NCBI RefSeq assembly: GCF_024763615.1
Contig: NC_077223.1
Location: 110,298,627 to 110,362,626 of the forward strand
Direction of reading: 5' to 3'
From: Phlebotomus papatasi
Lineage: Eukaryota > Arthropoda > Insecta > Diptera > Psychodidae
DNA length: 64,000 bases
Part shown: positions 44,071 through 53,720 of the stretch, in pieces
How positions within the stretch are numbered: position 1 is the stretch's first letter
Layout: each line of letters starts with the position of its first letter
Made by a program: the position numbers and the translations under genes
Notes under the pieces: model-generated
Seen by the model: only the letters and a program-made list of their open reading frames with translations
What the model was told of the DNA's origin: nothing
Databases searched by the model: none

Positions 44071-47062
44071 ATGCTGGAAGTGAAACTGTTTTGTAAATCC
44101 AATTGGATTATTTTCTTTTTCGTGCTTTTCCAAGTTTTTGGTAAGTTCTATTACAGATATTCATCTTTAAATTTTATTAAACAAATAGAATCAATATTTT
44201 TCGTTAGTAAAGTAAACTATTTTGGGGTCAGTATATGCAACGTGAAAATCGATCTCATCACACGTTTTAGATCGAAAAATCTTTATGAAATCAACATTGA
44301 CATCTCTGTCATTTTCAAATGTATGTTTGAAAACGATAGAGAAATTTCACTTTGTTCTAAAATGAAATTTGACTTTTTTCTAGCCATTTTCACCTTTCCT
44401 AATCAATGGAACTTTAGATAATGTCGTTTTCCGTATTTAACTAACTTTCTTTTATTTTCTTTCTAGATATCTTTCTTGCAAGACCATCACCTCAAGAAGA
44501 TATTTGAATTATTGAATAATGTTAATTATTTTTAAATTGACTTACAATTTTTTTACGAACCAAAACTGCTGGGACATTCCTTTTTAGATTGCAGCGGAGT
44601 GCCAGAGAGGAGTAGATATTTTTGTGAAAGTATGACTAAGTTTTTTATATACTCAATTATAACTAAAGATCTCCTTATGAATGAAACTGTTAAGTTGTGA
44701 ATTAAGGGGTTACGTGGATTTCGCAGACAAAAAATAACATATTTTATTAACGTTTTTTTCTTTTTTTTTTTTTGAAAAAATAAATCAAGGGTGTGCAAGA
44801 ACCGTTTGAAACCGAATAAACGTCAAAATAGGTTTGTTCAGGTAGCGTTTTGACCGTTTTGACCATTTACGTACAAGTTTCATTTGAAGTTTGTTCGGTT
44901 TCTAACGGTTCTTGCACACCTCTGAAATAAATAAATAAATAAATAAGCACCATCAAAATTTAAAAAAAGCCGTTGGAACCTGATATTGGAGACGATTTTT
45001 TTGAATAAAACATACTTTACGGTGGACAAGATTCAGGCGGACAATTGACTATAAACAAAAGTACCATATTGAATGCATTCTTAATAACGGGTTTTCAAGG
45101 TCAAAGGTCTTGTAATTTCTGTTAAAACTGAACTAGTTTCCATCGGTTTTAGACCTGTAATAAGCCGGTTAATAACCGATAAGTAATTTTTGTCCGTAAA
45201 AACCAATTTTATTACTCTTAAAACTATTTTTAGGGATATATGAATCAATTCAAATTTGTTGATAACCTGTAAACGGTAAATGATACGAAAGTACTTTTGA
45301 GTGATAACATCTAAATCACGAGATCGAGCACTTCACAAAGCCTGGGACGCTTTCGTATGGGAGCCTGTTGTATTCAAATTCAAACCCTGTGGTCTGAATT
45401 ACAGCGCTATTCGTATCCGGGACACTTGATCAGTTATAGCGAACACTCTTCTACGTATTAAAAAAAATACATATTTTCTATAAATTATTATAGCTCAAAT
45501 TTAGCGAAGAATATATTTTCAACTCCTTTTAACATTTACCTTCTCTCCTGGATCATTTCAAAAATTTTAATCTGGTGAATTCTAGTTGGTCGCCAAGGTA
45601 AGAGTATTAATTTGAATTCACAGAAATTATTTACTATTTACTTCTTTTTTTCTATTTTCTTTATCACCAATATTTTCCATTGAATGCAATATGGGGAATT
45701 GTAGCTGGAAGAGGTATGAACTACACATATTTTTGAAAATCTAAAGGCTATTTTTTTACATTAACTTTTCCGCATCACAATTCTTTTCCATTATTGGACA
45801 TATTGGGAAGTGTAGCAGCAGAAGGTATGAGCATGTTTTTAAATGAGAAAATATATTAAGACCAATGTAATCTTTTTTTTTGTTTATTTATTTATTTTTT
45901 TTGTATCAATCATATTGACTGCAACGACTGGGATATATAGCGGCAGCACAAGGTACCAGTTCTCTAAAATGAAATATATATACAAGATTAACATTTTTTT
46001 AATTGTCTTTTCTGGATTATTAATAATTACTACTACTGAATGGCATATTGGGAATTATAGCGGTATCAACAGGTACGAAGTTAGATTTAGGATTAATATA
46101 TATTTTATAATTAATTTTTCTGATTATATCGTGTTTTCTATTGATTGTAACTTTAAATCTAATCTTTTTTATTTCTTTTTTTTCTGAATAAAATGGATGC
46201 ATGCATTACTGGAATTTATAGGGGTATTAACAGGTAAAAATATATTTTTGAATGAAAGAAGATCTATTTACATTATAAGTATATAATTTTGGTTTTCTTT
46301 TTTTTTATCAACGATATTTTCTACTGGTTATATTGGAAATCATAGAAATAAAAGGTACGAACCCGTTTGAAAAAATACAAAATTAAAACTAATAATCTTT
46401 TTCTTTATAATTATCGGATGAACCATTGATTGAATGCTATATTGGGATTTACAGACACATTAGAAGGTATCATAAGTCTAAAATGAAAAAAAAAAACATC
46501 AGATTGACATATTATTTTAAATATTTTTTTCGGATCAAACAAACCCACGATTGGATGTTCTATTGGGAATTCCAGATTTAGGAGGTATCATACCTTTAAA
46601 ATGATAAATACAGATCAGACTAACTATATATTTCTTTTATTTTCTTTTTTCATAAATCGTATTCTCCATTGAATGTATTGAGAATTATAGAAACACAAGG
46701 TATGAACGCATTTTTAAAACGAATTGGTATTGAGGACTAATATTATTTTTCTAATTTTTTGTGGGTCTACCATACTTGCTGTTGCATATAAAATTCGGAT
46801 TCACAGAAGCATTAGAAGGTGCGAACGTATTTTTAAAAGCTTTTAAATAAAAGATTATTAGAGACTAACTTGATTTTTTAAATCGTCTTTTCTGGATCGA
46901 TCATATCTACCATTAGGTGTTATGGAGGAATTCTATACTCTGATAAGTATGAGTATTTTAGCAATAGTTACTATTGATCATTTTCTTTTTAATTTTAAAG
47001 GAAATATTCTTTACGATATATGACATTATATTAGTTTACTTTTTGCAGGTCTTATTACGTAG
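44071..47062 (+). CDS. MXG4, compact micro-exon gene for a secreted peptide of about 90-100 residues
   Basis: Exons: exon 1 at 44,071-44,140 (ATG 44,071; an in-frame ATG at 44,035 is not shared with the other genes), exon 2 at about 44,467-44,496, exon 3 at 44,588-44,629, twelve micro-exons from 45,586 to 46,946, and a last exon at 47,049-47,062 ending in TAG. Exon 1 differs from that of MXG3 at one silent base in 70. Exon 2 encodes DIFLARPSPQ, but the donor after it is lost (AAG instead of a GT), and reading through meets a TGA. Because all exons are symmetric, skipping exon 2 keeps the frame. Exon 3 (DCSGVPERSRYFCE) keeps the two cysteines of MXG3. The array is rich in Ala and Glu, suggesting an amphipathic acidic helix; the last exon adds SLIT. 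Function unknown. Confidence 0.78.
44787..44923. repeat. MITE with GGTGTGCAAGAACCG ends, copy 1
   Basis: The inverted ends GGGTGTGCAAGAACCG and CGGTTCTTGCACACCTC lie in MXG4 intron 3. A second copy is at 60,721-60,854. An (AAATA)n-like run follows at about 44,928-44,945. Confidence 0.8.
45586..46946 (+). other. micro-exon array of MXG4 (12 micro-exons)
   Basis: Micro-exons and encoded residues in phase 1: 45,586-45,597 (IGRQ), 45,705-45,713 (AGR), 45,816-45,824 (AAE), 45,941-45,952 (AAAQ), 46,061-46,072 (AVST), 46,222-46,233 (GVLT), 46,346-46,354 (EIK), 46,455-46,466 (DTLE), 46,576-46,584 (DLG), 46,691-46,699 (ETQ), 46,807-46,818 (EALE), 46,917-46,946 (GVMEEFYTLI). Introns are 98-149 nt, mostly 100-112. 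Six contain a stop in phase 0 but none in phase 1. The last, 30-nt micro-exon matches in position the 27-nt one of MXG3. Its normal-position acceptor reads ATA instead of AG, so an upstream AG at 46,915-46,916 is proposed. Confidence 0.82.
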
Positions 47063-47673
47063 AAATTATGACTGTCAACTCCAAAACTAAAGATGACATT
47101 TAAGTTGATTTACAGCCTACATAATCCTTTAACAAGAAAATTATTTACAAAAAAATTGTATTGTTCAATTCAGACCTTTGTAAAACTAAAATAGAAAAAT
47201 TGCATTTGTTTTTTTGTTTTACATTTATATTACCTTCACATATGTAAAAATTCAATTAATCTGAATTCTATTTGTGCTATATAAGACTGTATTTTAAAGC
47301 AATTTTTGTTGGCCAAAACAGGATTTTTCTCTATGAATAAACCAAAGTAAGAATTTAGAATATTGGATCAATCCTTCTCATCAAGTGCACTATAACTTAC
47401 ATCGCTTTCCAAAGTATTCTCACGTCGTTGATCAATAAGAAGAGAAGAAGGAAGGTCATTTCATCAAAATTTTAAAATCTTTTGAAAATGTTTCCTAAAG
47501 AAGCTGCTGACTGAAAGGCTGCAAAGTAGGGTCCAATTGTGAGTCTCCTGAATACATCGCTTTAAAAGATATCACACACCAAATACACCCAAAGTATTAT
47601 TTTTATAAAAGACTAAATATTATAAAGAAAAATTAAAGTCTTTCTGTAATTTTACTTGTTTTTTTTAAATTTA
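47063..47673 (+). other. 3' UTR and conserved downstream flank of MXG4
   Basis: Sequence after the stop matches that after MXG3 (41,618-41,760), including GATGACATTTAAGTTGATTTAC / GATGACGTTTATATTGATTTAC. The part at 47,364-47,640 matches 43,465-43,740 (shared GCTGCTGACTGAAAGGCT). This marks the right edge of the MXG3/MXG4 duplication. No canonical poly(A) signal could be chosen with confidence. Confidence 0.55.
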
Positions 47674-47677
47674 TTAA

Positions 47678-47930
47678 CACTAAATCTACACCTTGAACGG
47701 TTTAATAACTTTGTAAAATTAACACATTTTTGAACGGTACGATGTCGCTACCAAACTTTATGAATTTTTAAAAATATAAATGTAATATATTTTTCAGTGT
47801 TTAAATTTTAATTTTTCCCTCTTTCCCAAGAAAAAATTGTTGAGTATCCTATCCTACTGCGATCTGTTATTTGACCAAACGCGCTAGGAAAAACGCCCAA
47901 AAACGCCAAAAACGGTTGGTAGGTTTAATG
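47678..47930. mobile_element. TTAA-flanked MITE (piggyBac-like), copy 2
   Basis: The ends CACTAAATCTACACC and GGTTGGTAGGTTTAATG are inverted, with TTAA at 47,674-47,677 and 47,931-47,934. It is related to the element at 38,115-38,306, in opposite orientation. Confidence 0.75.
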
Positions 47931-48451
47931 TTAATTGTTCTTACCCTTGTGTTTTTGAAAGCAAAGGTTTGGCAGATTTAGGTTTTCAAAGAATTCAATG
48001 TTCGTGTAATACCGGCCACCATTGTCTTAGCGTTGGTAACCAACCCCCAGAATGAATCTGACGAAAAATCTTTCTCTGGTTGTATTTTATTTAATTGTGA
48101 AATCTTTTTAAAATATTCCTAAATAGACTTGTTTATAAATGTTTTATTAATCTCGTTAATCTGGATGATAATTATTGATGTGTAAAAAGACATTTGATCT
48201 GCCATTTAACACAGAAGACATAGTTTCAAGGTATACTCAACCAAAAAAATTGTTTGATTCAAGATTGAAAAAATATATTAGCAAACCAATTCTAAAAGTG
48301 GCATTAAATGGTATATCTACCCTGTATGCACTTTGTAGGCTTTTGTGTCGTGAATTGATCATTTTATTAAAGGTAGCCAAAAGTGTTTACACCACCCTAA
48401 CCTACATACCTACCTTCTGTACCCACCTCCTAATTAATTTTTTGTATAAGT

Positions 48452-48700
48452 ACACTAAGAAAAAAAGGGGGTGCGATTAACTTTTTTTCTCAGATCTTTA
48501 ACACCTTTTAGGTGTAATAATATGTCAACATTTTAATTTAACACCTTTTCAAGGGTAAAATAAATGTGGAAAAGGGTCACTTTAACCCATAATACACCTA
48601 AAAAGCATAATATTTACACAGATTTCGGATCAATACTCCAGGGTAAAATTAACATTTCCGGAATGTTATCTTAACTTTTTCGGATTTCTCTCCGTCAGTG
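48452..48700 (-). repeat. MITE, CACTGAG family, copy 3
   Basis: Reverse-oriented copy. It faces copy 4 head to head with only 9 bp between them. Confidence 0.85.
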
Positions 48701-48709
48701 TAGCTTATA

Positions 48710-48961
48710 CACTGAGAGAAATCCGAAAAAGTTAAAATGACATTTCGCAAATGTCAATTTTACCCTGCATTATTGATCCGAAATCGGTGTAAATATTACG
48801 AATTTAGGTGTATTATGGGTTAAAATTACCCTTTTCCATGTTAATTTTACCCTTAAAGGGTGTAAAATTAACATTAAAAGATGTTGATATATTTTTACAC
48901 CCAAAAATTGTTAAAGTTATGACGAAAAAAGTTAATCGCAGCCTCTGTTTTTTTCTTAGTG
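48710..48961 (+). repeat. MITE, CACTGAG family, copy 4, with 9-bp target duplication
   Basis: The 9-bp word TAGCTTATA stands immediately before (48,701-48,709) and immediately after (48,962-48,970) the element. This gives its exact borders and a likely 9-bp target-site duplication, a length typical of Mutator-like elements. Confidence 0.85.
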
Positions 48962-48970
48962 TAGCTTATA

Positions 48971-51317
48971 ATCAATTACGTCGAATTGTATTGTATTGTA
49001 TTATTCATCTGATTCAGACAAATCCCAATAGAAATCAACATTGTACAAAGATTTTTACAAACATTAGATTTTGTTTAAGTAATGGAAAATGTCCACTGAA
49101 TCCAGAGACGAAGGCCAGGCTGTGACAGCCGTTTTGAATTTCGTTCGTATGGTAGTTTTCCGAATTATCCTCAGAAGAATTAACTTATCTTATATTATCT
49201 AATCTATAACTATCTATAACTTATATTATAGGAAGGTCAGCTTTAGTATTGATTGCCATGTTCATTTATTAATTTTGCCATGTGGTCAGAGGCAAGTTGA
49301 ACCAGCTGCTCTTTGAATAATATGTTACCACAGAAAGTGAGCAATGTCAATAGTCTTCTTTAAGATTTTAAATGTTTTAAAATTTATTAAATATACTTGT
49401 ATTACCTTGGAAACTTTTATAACTAACAGCCCCCCGGCAAATACGGATGTTCTCACTTGACGAATATCTCGGACAAAGATGCTGCACACGAACTGGAATT
49501 GCTGAGGACTTTTAGGAATGGATGTCAAAGCAGAAATAATATTCTCAGCCCAGACGACAAAACTCCATTAGCGTATTTTGATCCTGAAGAAGAAGCTCGC
49601 TAGGCGGATTACGATCCTAGTCTCAAATGGGAGGAATTAGGCCTACATACATGTCCTCTAGCAAATACTAAATCTTTTCTCTGCGAGATTCCGCCCCCCC
49701 CCCTTTCCGAAGGAAGGAAGCAAAAGAAAAGACACGATAGAGAGCTCTTCCCGAGGATATTTTCTTCTTTTTGCTTCTTGGAAATCTTGAAGCTTGGAGG
49801 ACCGGATCGATTTCTCAATGGGACAAATCACGTATCGTCACCACTCCCCAAATAGTGTATCTTGCAAACACATTCTGTTTGTACAAAGAATTTGAGGATG
49901 TGAAAGACACCCACAAGCCCCTCTTAACCCCTCAACAAAAAAAAAACTTTTTCTGCTCTATTGAAGTTGTTTGTCAGAAAATTTATTTAAATCTCGATAC
50001 TTTCCTACACGATTCATTTATTGGTTTTACCCCTGGAGCTAACATGGGATGGCTTTTGCCACAACAATATACCAATCCTCCCTCTGCAAATCTCCCATTG
50101 ACACTAAATCGATTTATTCCACCGTGACTCAGCCTCCTATCCCAGGACATTAAGAATGTGTACTTTGGAAATTTTTCCCATCCATTGTCAGACTAGTGAA
50201 AAAAAACTCTGTGAAGCGGAAGAAAAACATTTCTAAACCCCCAAAATTATATCCCCTGTAATCCGGTTAAGTCGTTAAAATTTGAATTTGAAATTGAAAA
50301 TTGACCAAAATGTATAACTTTTTAGCAAAAAAAGTCTCACTTCCACGAAGATTTATGTCCGACCATTTGGCAAAATCGATAAGAATTCAGCAGGAAAGTG
50401 CCATGAATTTAGGAAAACACCATCAAATGGGAAATAATAGCGCTATTCAATGTTTTTGCAATCTTCCGAAATTGTTCCATCTAAATAGAATTTCTACCTT
50501 ATTTTGGAGAAATCAATTGCAAAAGAATCTTCAAAACGACCACTGATTGTATGGAAAATGCTATGCCATTTATAGTGCAAATTAAAGCAATAATTGCAGG
50601 ATTTTCCTGGATGAGCGTAAGCCCTCCCAATAAATTGTACTAATTGGACTAGTTTTTCAGTTGGTGAATTGTTTGAATTTTTTTATATGTTCGTCGTCTG
50701 CATTCTCACCCGAAAAACACTACGCAATTTATTATTCTGAACACTAAACACCAAAATGTTTTGCTATAGCGACTTTCTTTTCAAATTTATTGCCAACCAG
50801 CTGAAAACAAATTGGCCTCAAAAGCTGTGGACTATGGCGGTTTGTCGCGCTGCCGAAAAGTTTCAAGTAATCCGATTTGTCAGGCCAGCATGGGTCACAA
50901 GTCACTGTGGCTGCAACCACCCACAAAAGCCCCATCCGTCCCGTCCGGAAATATCGAAGGACTAGCCGTTGAAATGGCAAAAAGAGTGCCAACTCGAGAG
51001 GGTGCACTTATTTTGCCATAAAAGCTCATGCTCAATTTGTTCTAACAGCCTCGATGACTTTCAACCAGGAAACTCTGTGGACATGAGGACTCTTGATGGT
51101 CACATAGTGGAGACTTTTCTCACCAGGCTCCATTTGAACTTTGTTCTTAATTACTTCTGCATGAATTGTAAATTTGTTAAAAACCGTTTAGTCACAAACA
51201 CAATTTCACAATTTAGTGGAATTCCAAGACCTTTCAAATGAACTTAAATTTGTCACAATCGGTTATGAAATAAGCTTGCTACACCGTTTTAAAGTTTTAA
51301 AGTATTTTTGTGACATA
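48971..51317. other. no gene recognised
   Basis: Mixed-composition sequence with several overlapping open frames on both strands, the longest 118 codons at 49,771-50,127 and a set of frames in a GC-richer stretch at 50,756-51,021. None shows a recognisable domain, and frames on opposite strands overlap, so none is called. A C-run occurs near 49,693. Confidence 0.4.
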
Positions 51318-51645
51318 TACAGTCGAGTTCCTCAAATTTGAACGACGGTTGCATTCAAACTATAAAATATGAGGTTATGTAAAAGAAATTTTGCATGCAG
51401 TCTAAATTAAAACTATTTTTCTTTGATGTTTCCTCAATATTGTCACATTTTATTAATTTTCTCAAGAAATTCCATCTATTTAACAACAATTCAATTGATA
51501 AAATTCTCTAAAGGATTTTCCTTAGTTTAGGAAAAGTGAATTTTCCATGAATTCCGTTACGTTTTCGAAAATATTGCTCAAATTTGAGGAGTGAGAAATG
51601 TCATCTACACCTCCCAAATGTTCAAATTTGAGGAACTCTACTGTA
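51318..51645. repeat. MITE with TA-CAGTCGAGTTCCTC ends (pogo-like)
   Basis: Begins TACAGTCGAGTTCCTCAAAT and ends ATTTGAGGAACTCTACTGTA. It is a diverged member of the TACAGTAGAG-terminal group. Confidence 0.8.
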
Positions 51646-51738
51646 CTGGCAAAAGTTCCGACAGGATATCCTGTAGAAGACGGTTTTATATTCGAATTGC
51701 AACGGTCAGGATTTGAAAATAATCTATCATTTTTCATT

Positions 51739-52071
51739 TACAGTAGAGTCTCTCAAATCTGAATCTCTCAAATTCGAACGCCGTTTGGATTCAAAATGTC
51801 AATTGTGAGGTTATGTTAGAAAGTTCGTATTCTAGGTGAATGAAAATCATATTTGTGTGCTTCTTCCTGAATGTTTACATACATTATTATCGTATAAAAT
51901 GAAAAGGAAGTATGTTACCACTAAAACTTGCGAAAAAGTGTGAGAATTTGATTCAAATTACAATTTAATCTTACACAAATTTCGTTAGTTTTGAAAAAAT
52001 CGTTCGAATTTGGGAGGTGAGAAATGTCAAAAATACCCCCCGAGCGTTCGAATTTAGGAGACTCTACTGTA
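51739..52071 (-). repeat. 333-bp MITE with TA-CAGTAGAGTCTAC ends, copy 2
   Basis: Reverse complement of the element at 40,573-40,905, with the same length and very few differences by eye, indicating recent movement. Confidence 0.9.
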
Positions 52072-52234
52072 TTGGGAACGGAGAGAATAGTCGAGACATA
52101 TTCGTGGAACGGGGTGACTGAAGTTCTGGTCGAGTCAGTGAGAGCTAGGGATTATGGGTTCTGTGCTTTTGAGGAGTGTATAGCTCATTGTTCTGGGATA
52201 CATATCAACAAATCCTGAAAATATAATGCATTAA

Positions 52235-52742
52235 AGCCCAAAATAGACACAGGGATCGGCTTAGGGATCAGCCCGAAAAATGAGAATTGGTGTCGATACA
52301 CTCACGGATCAGCCCATAATTTGGAGGATCAGGCTGATCTTCTAAATTCATGAGGTCTAGTAAAATTACGGGGATTAGACGACAATAGCGCCAGTGCTGA
52401 AAATAAAAAGCTTCAATTTGGGGGCTTTTGGGTGCTTTTCGAAACGTCAACTGGGCGAAAAAGAACATGAAGAGTAATAGTACGCAATATCGCAAAATAT
52501 TAAAATGAATTAAGATTGGAGTAAAGAGAAGATCAGTGTGCTCCTTACTGTACGAAAAATCCATTGATGTTGCACTTAAAAAGCCTTTCAGAAATCAAAG
52601 TGTGGAGATTTAATAGAAATTTACGCTGTAAACGCTAATCCTTGATCCAAAATCCTCAGTGTATGATAGTTTGGGCTGATCCTTTACCGCCAAAATTTAC
52701 GAGCTGAGTATTCTCTAGCATCAGCCTGTGTCTATTTTCGGC
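52235..52742. repeat. inverted-repeat element with GCCCAAAATAGACACAGG ends
   Basis: The left end GCCCAAAATAGACACAGG and the right end CCTGTGTCTATTTTCGGC are inverted. The interior carries repeated GATCAGCC / GGCTGATC words. Confidence 0.75.
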
Positions 52743-52836
52743 ATAACCCTCAAATTAGTCATTCTGTAATTTTTTATATAAATTCTTACCGTACACAAGT
52801 AGAGTTTGAAAAAATCGAAGATCTATTTCAAAAGCC

Positions 52837-53107
52837 GGGCACTCAATGGTTCAAGTGGTCGAGAACTCGCCCTATGATGCAAGTGTCCCGGGTTCGAATC
52901 TCATTCAGGTCACCCGGAATATTTCTGGCATTAAAGGTGTTTAGATGTTCGGATTGCAACCAGTGAGCTTCACTGCACTTGATTTCACGGAACATGAGAC
53001 ATACAACCTCATCACGTATAAAAAAATAATAATGCATGTCTAGAAACCCCCTTGCGGAAAGGCCTAGTTCCTTCATGGAATGCTGCGCCAGAATTATTAT
53101 TATTATT
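52837..53107 (+). mobile_element. complete tRNA-derived SINE with target duplication
   Basis: A 12-bp direct repeat ATTTCAAAAGCC flanks it (52,825-52,836 and 53,108-53,119). The head has a tRNA-like A box (ATGGTTCAAGTGGTCGAG) and B box (GGGTTCGAATCTC at about 52,890). A tRNA-unrelated body follows, then AAAGGCCTAGTTCCTTCATG and an (ATT)n tail. Structure and length (about 271 bp) are those of an intact SINE. Confidence 0.9.
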
Positions 53108-53135
53108 ATTTCAAAAGCCAAAAATGGGATATTCT

Positions 53136-53284
53136 TACATTGGTAAAAATAAAAGGGTCAAATTTATTCAAATTTCACAAACATGTTCTTATGATAAATG
53201 TACATTCAATGTTCGAAATTTGATCCATCCTTTACAAAAGGATCAATTTTGGATTAATTTGATCCTTTTATTTTTACCAGTGTA
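53136..53284. repeat. MITE with TTGGTAAAAATAAAAGGGTC ends
   Basis: Inverted ends of about 35 bp: TACATTGGTAAAAATAAAAG and CTTTTATTTTTACCAGTGTA. It starts 17 bp after the SINE target duplication. Confidence 0.8.
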
Positions 53285-53462
53285 CTTATTGATAATTTTG
53301 CAAGGTAGCAAAAGGACATCCTATTCCAATTTCAAAGTTCCAAGTGTCAAAATGTCTTGGTCTTCACTTTGGTGTGAGGAAAAACACAAGGAAACTATGC
53401 TTACTACTCCTGCCCCATTGTGGTGCTATTCCAATGAAAAATAAACATCGTTTTGTGCACCA

Positions 53463-53720
53463 CTGAGTGAGAGAAATCCGAAAAAGTTAAAATAACATTC
53501 GGTAAATGTTAATTTTACCCTGCAGTATTGATCCGAAAACGGTGTAAATACGGTGTGTCTTTTTAGATGTATTATGGGTCAAAATTACCCTTCTTTCATG
53601 TTGATTTTACCCTTAAAGGGTGTAAAATTAACATTAAAAAATGTTGATATATTTTTACACCCAAAAAATGTTAAAGAAATGACGAAAAAATGTTAATCGC
53701 AGCCTCTTTTTTCTCAGTGA
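53463..53720 (+). repeat. MITE, CACTGAG family, copy 5
   Basis: The start reads ACTGAGTGAGAGAAATCCG and the end CTTTTTTCTCAGTGA. The interior matches the other four copies, with a few small changes. Confidence 0.85.

Noticed and set aside
49771..50127. 118-codon plus-strand open frame
   Set aside because: No domain, no repeats and no flanking splice or promoter context was recognised; overlapping frames exist on the other strand.
50744..51021. Cluster of four overlapping open frames on both strands in a GC-richer stretch
   Set aside because: Open frames in several phases at once reflect composition; no frame has recognisable protein features.
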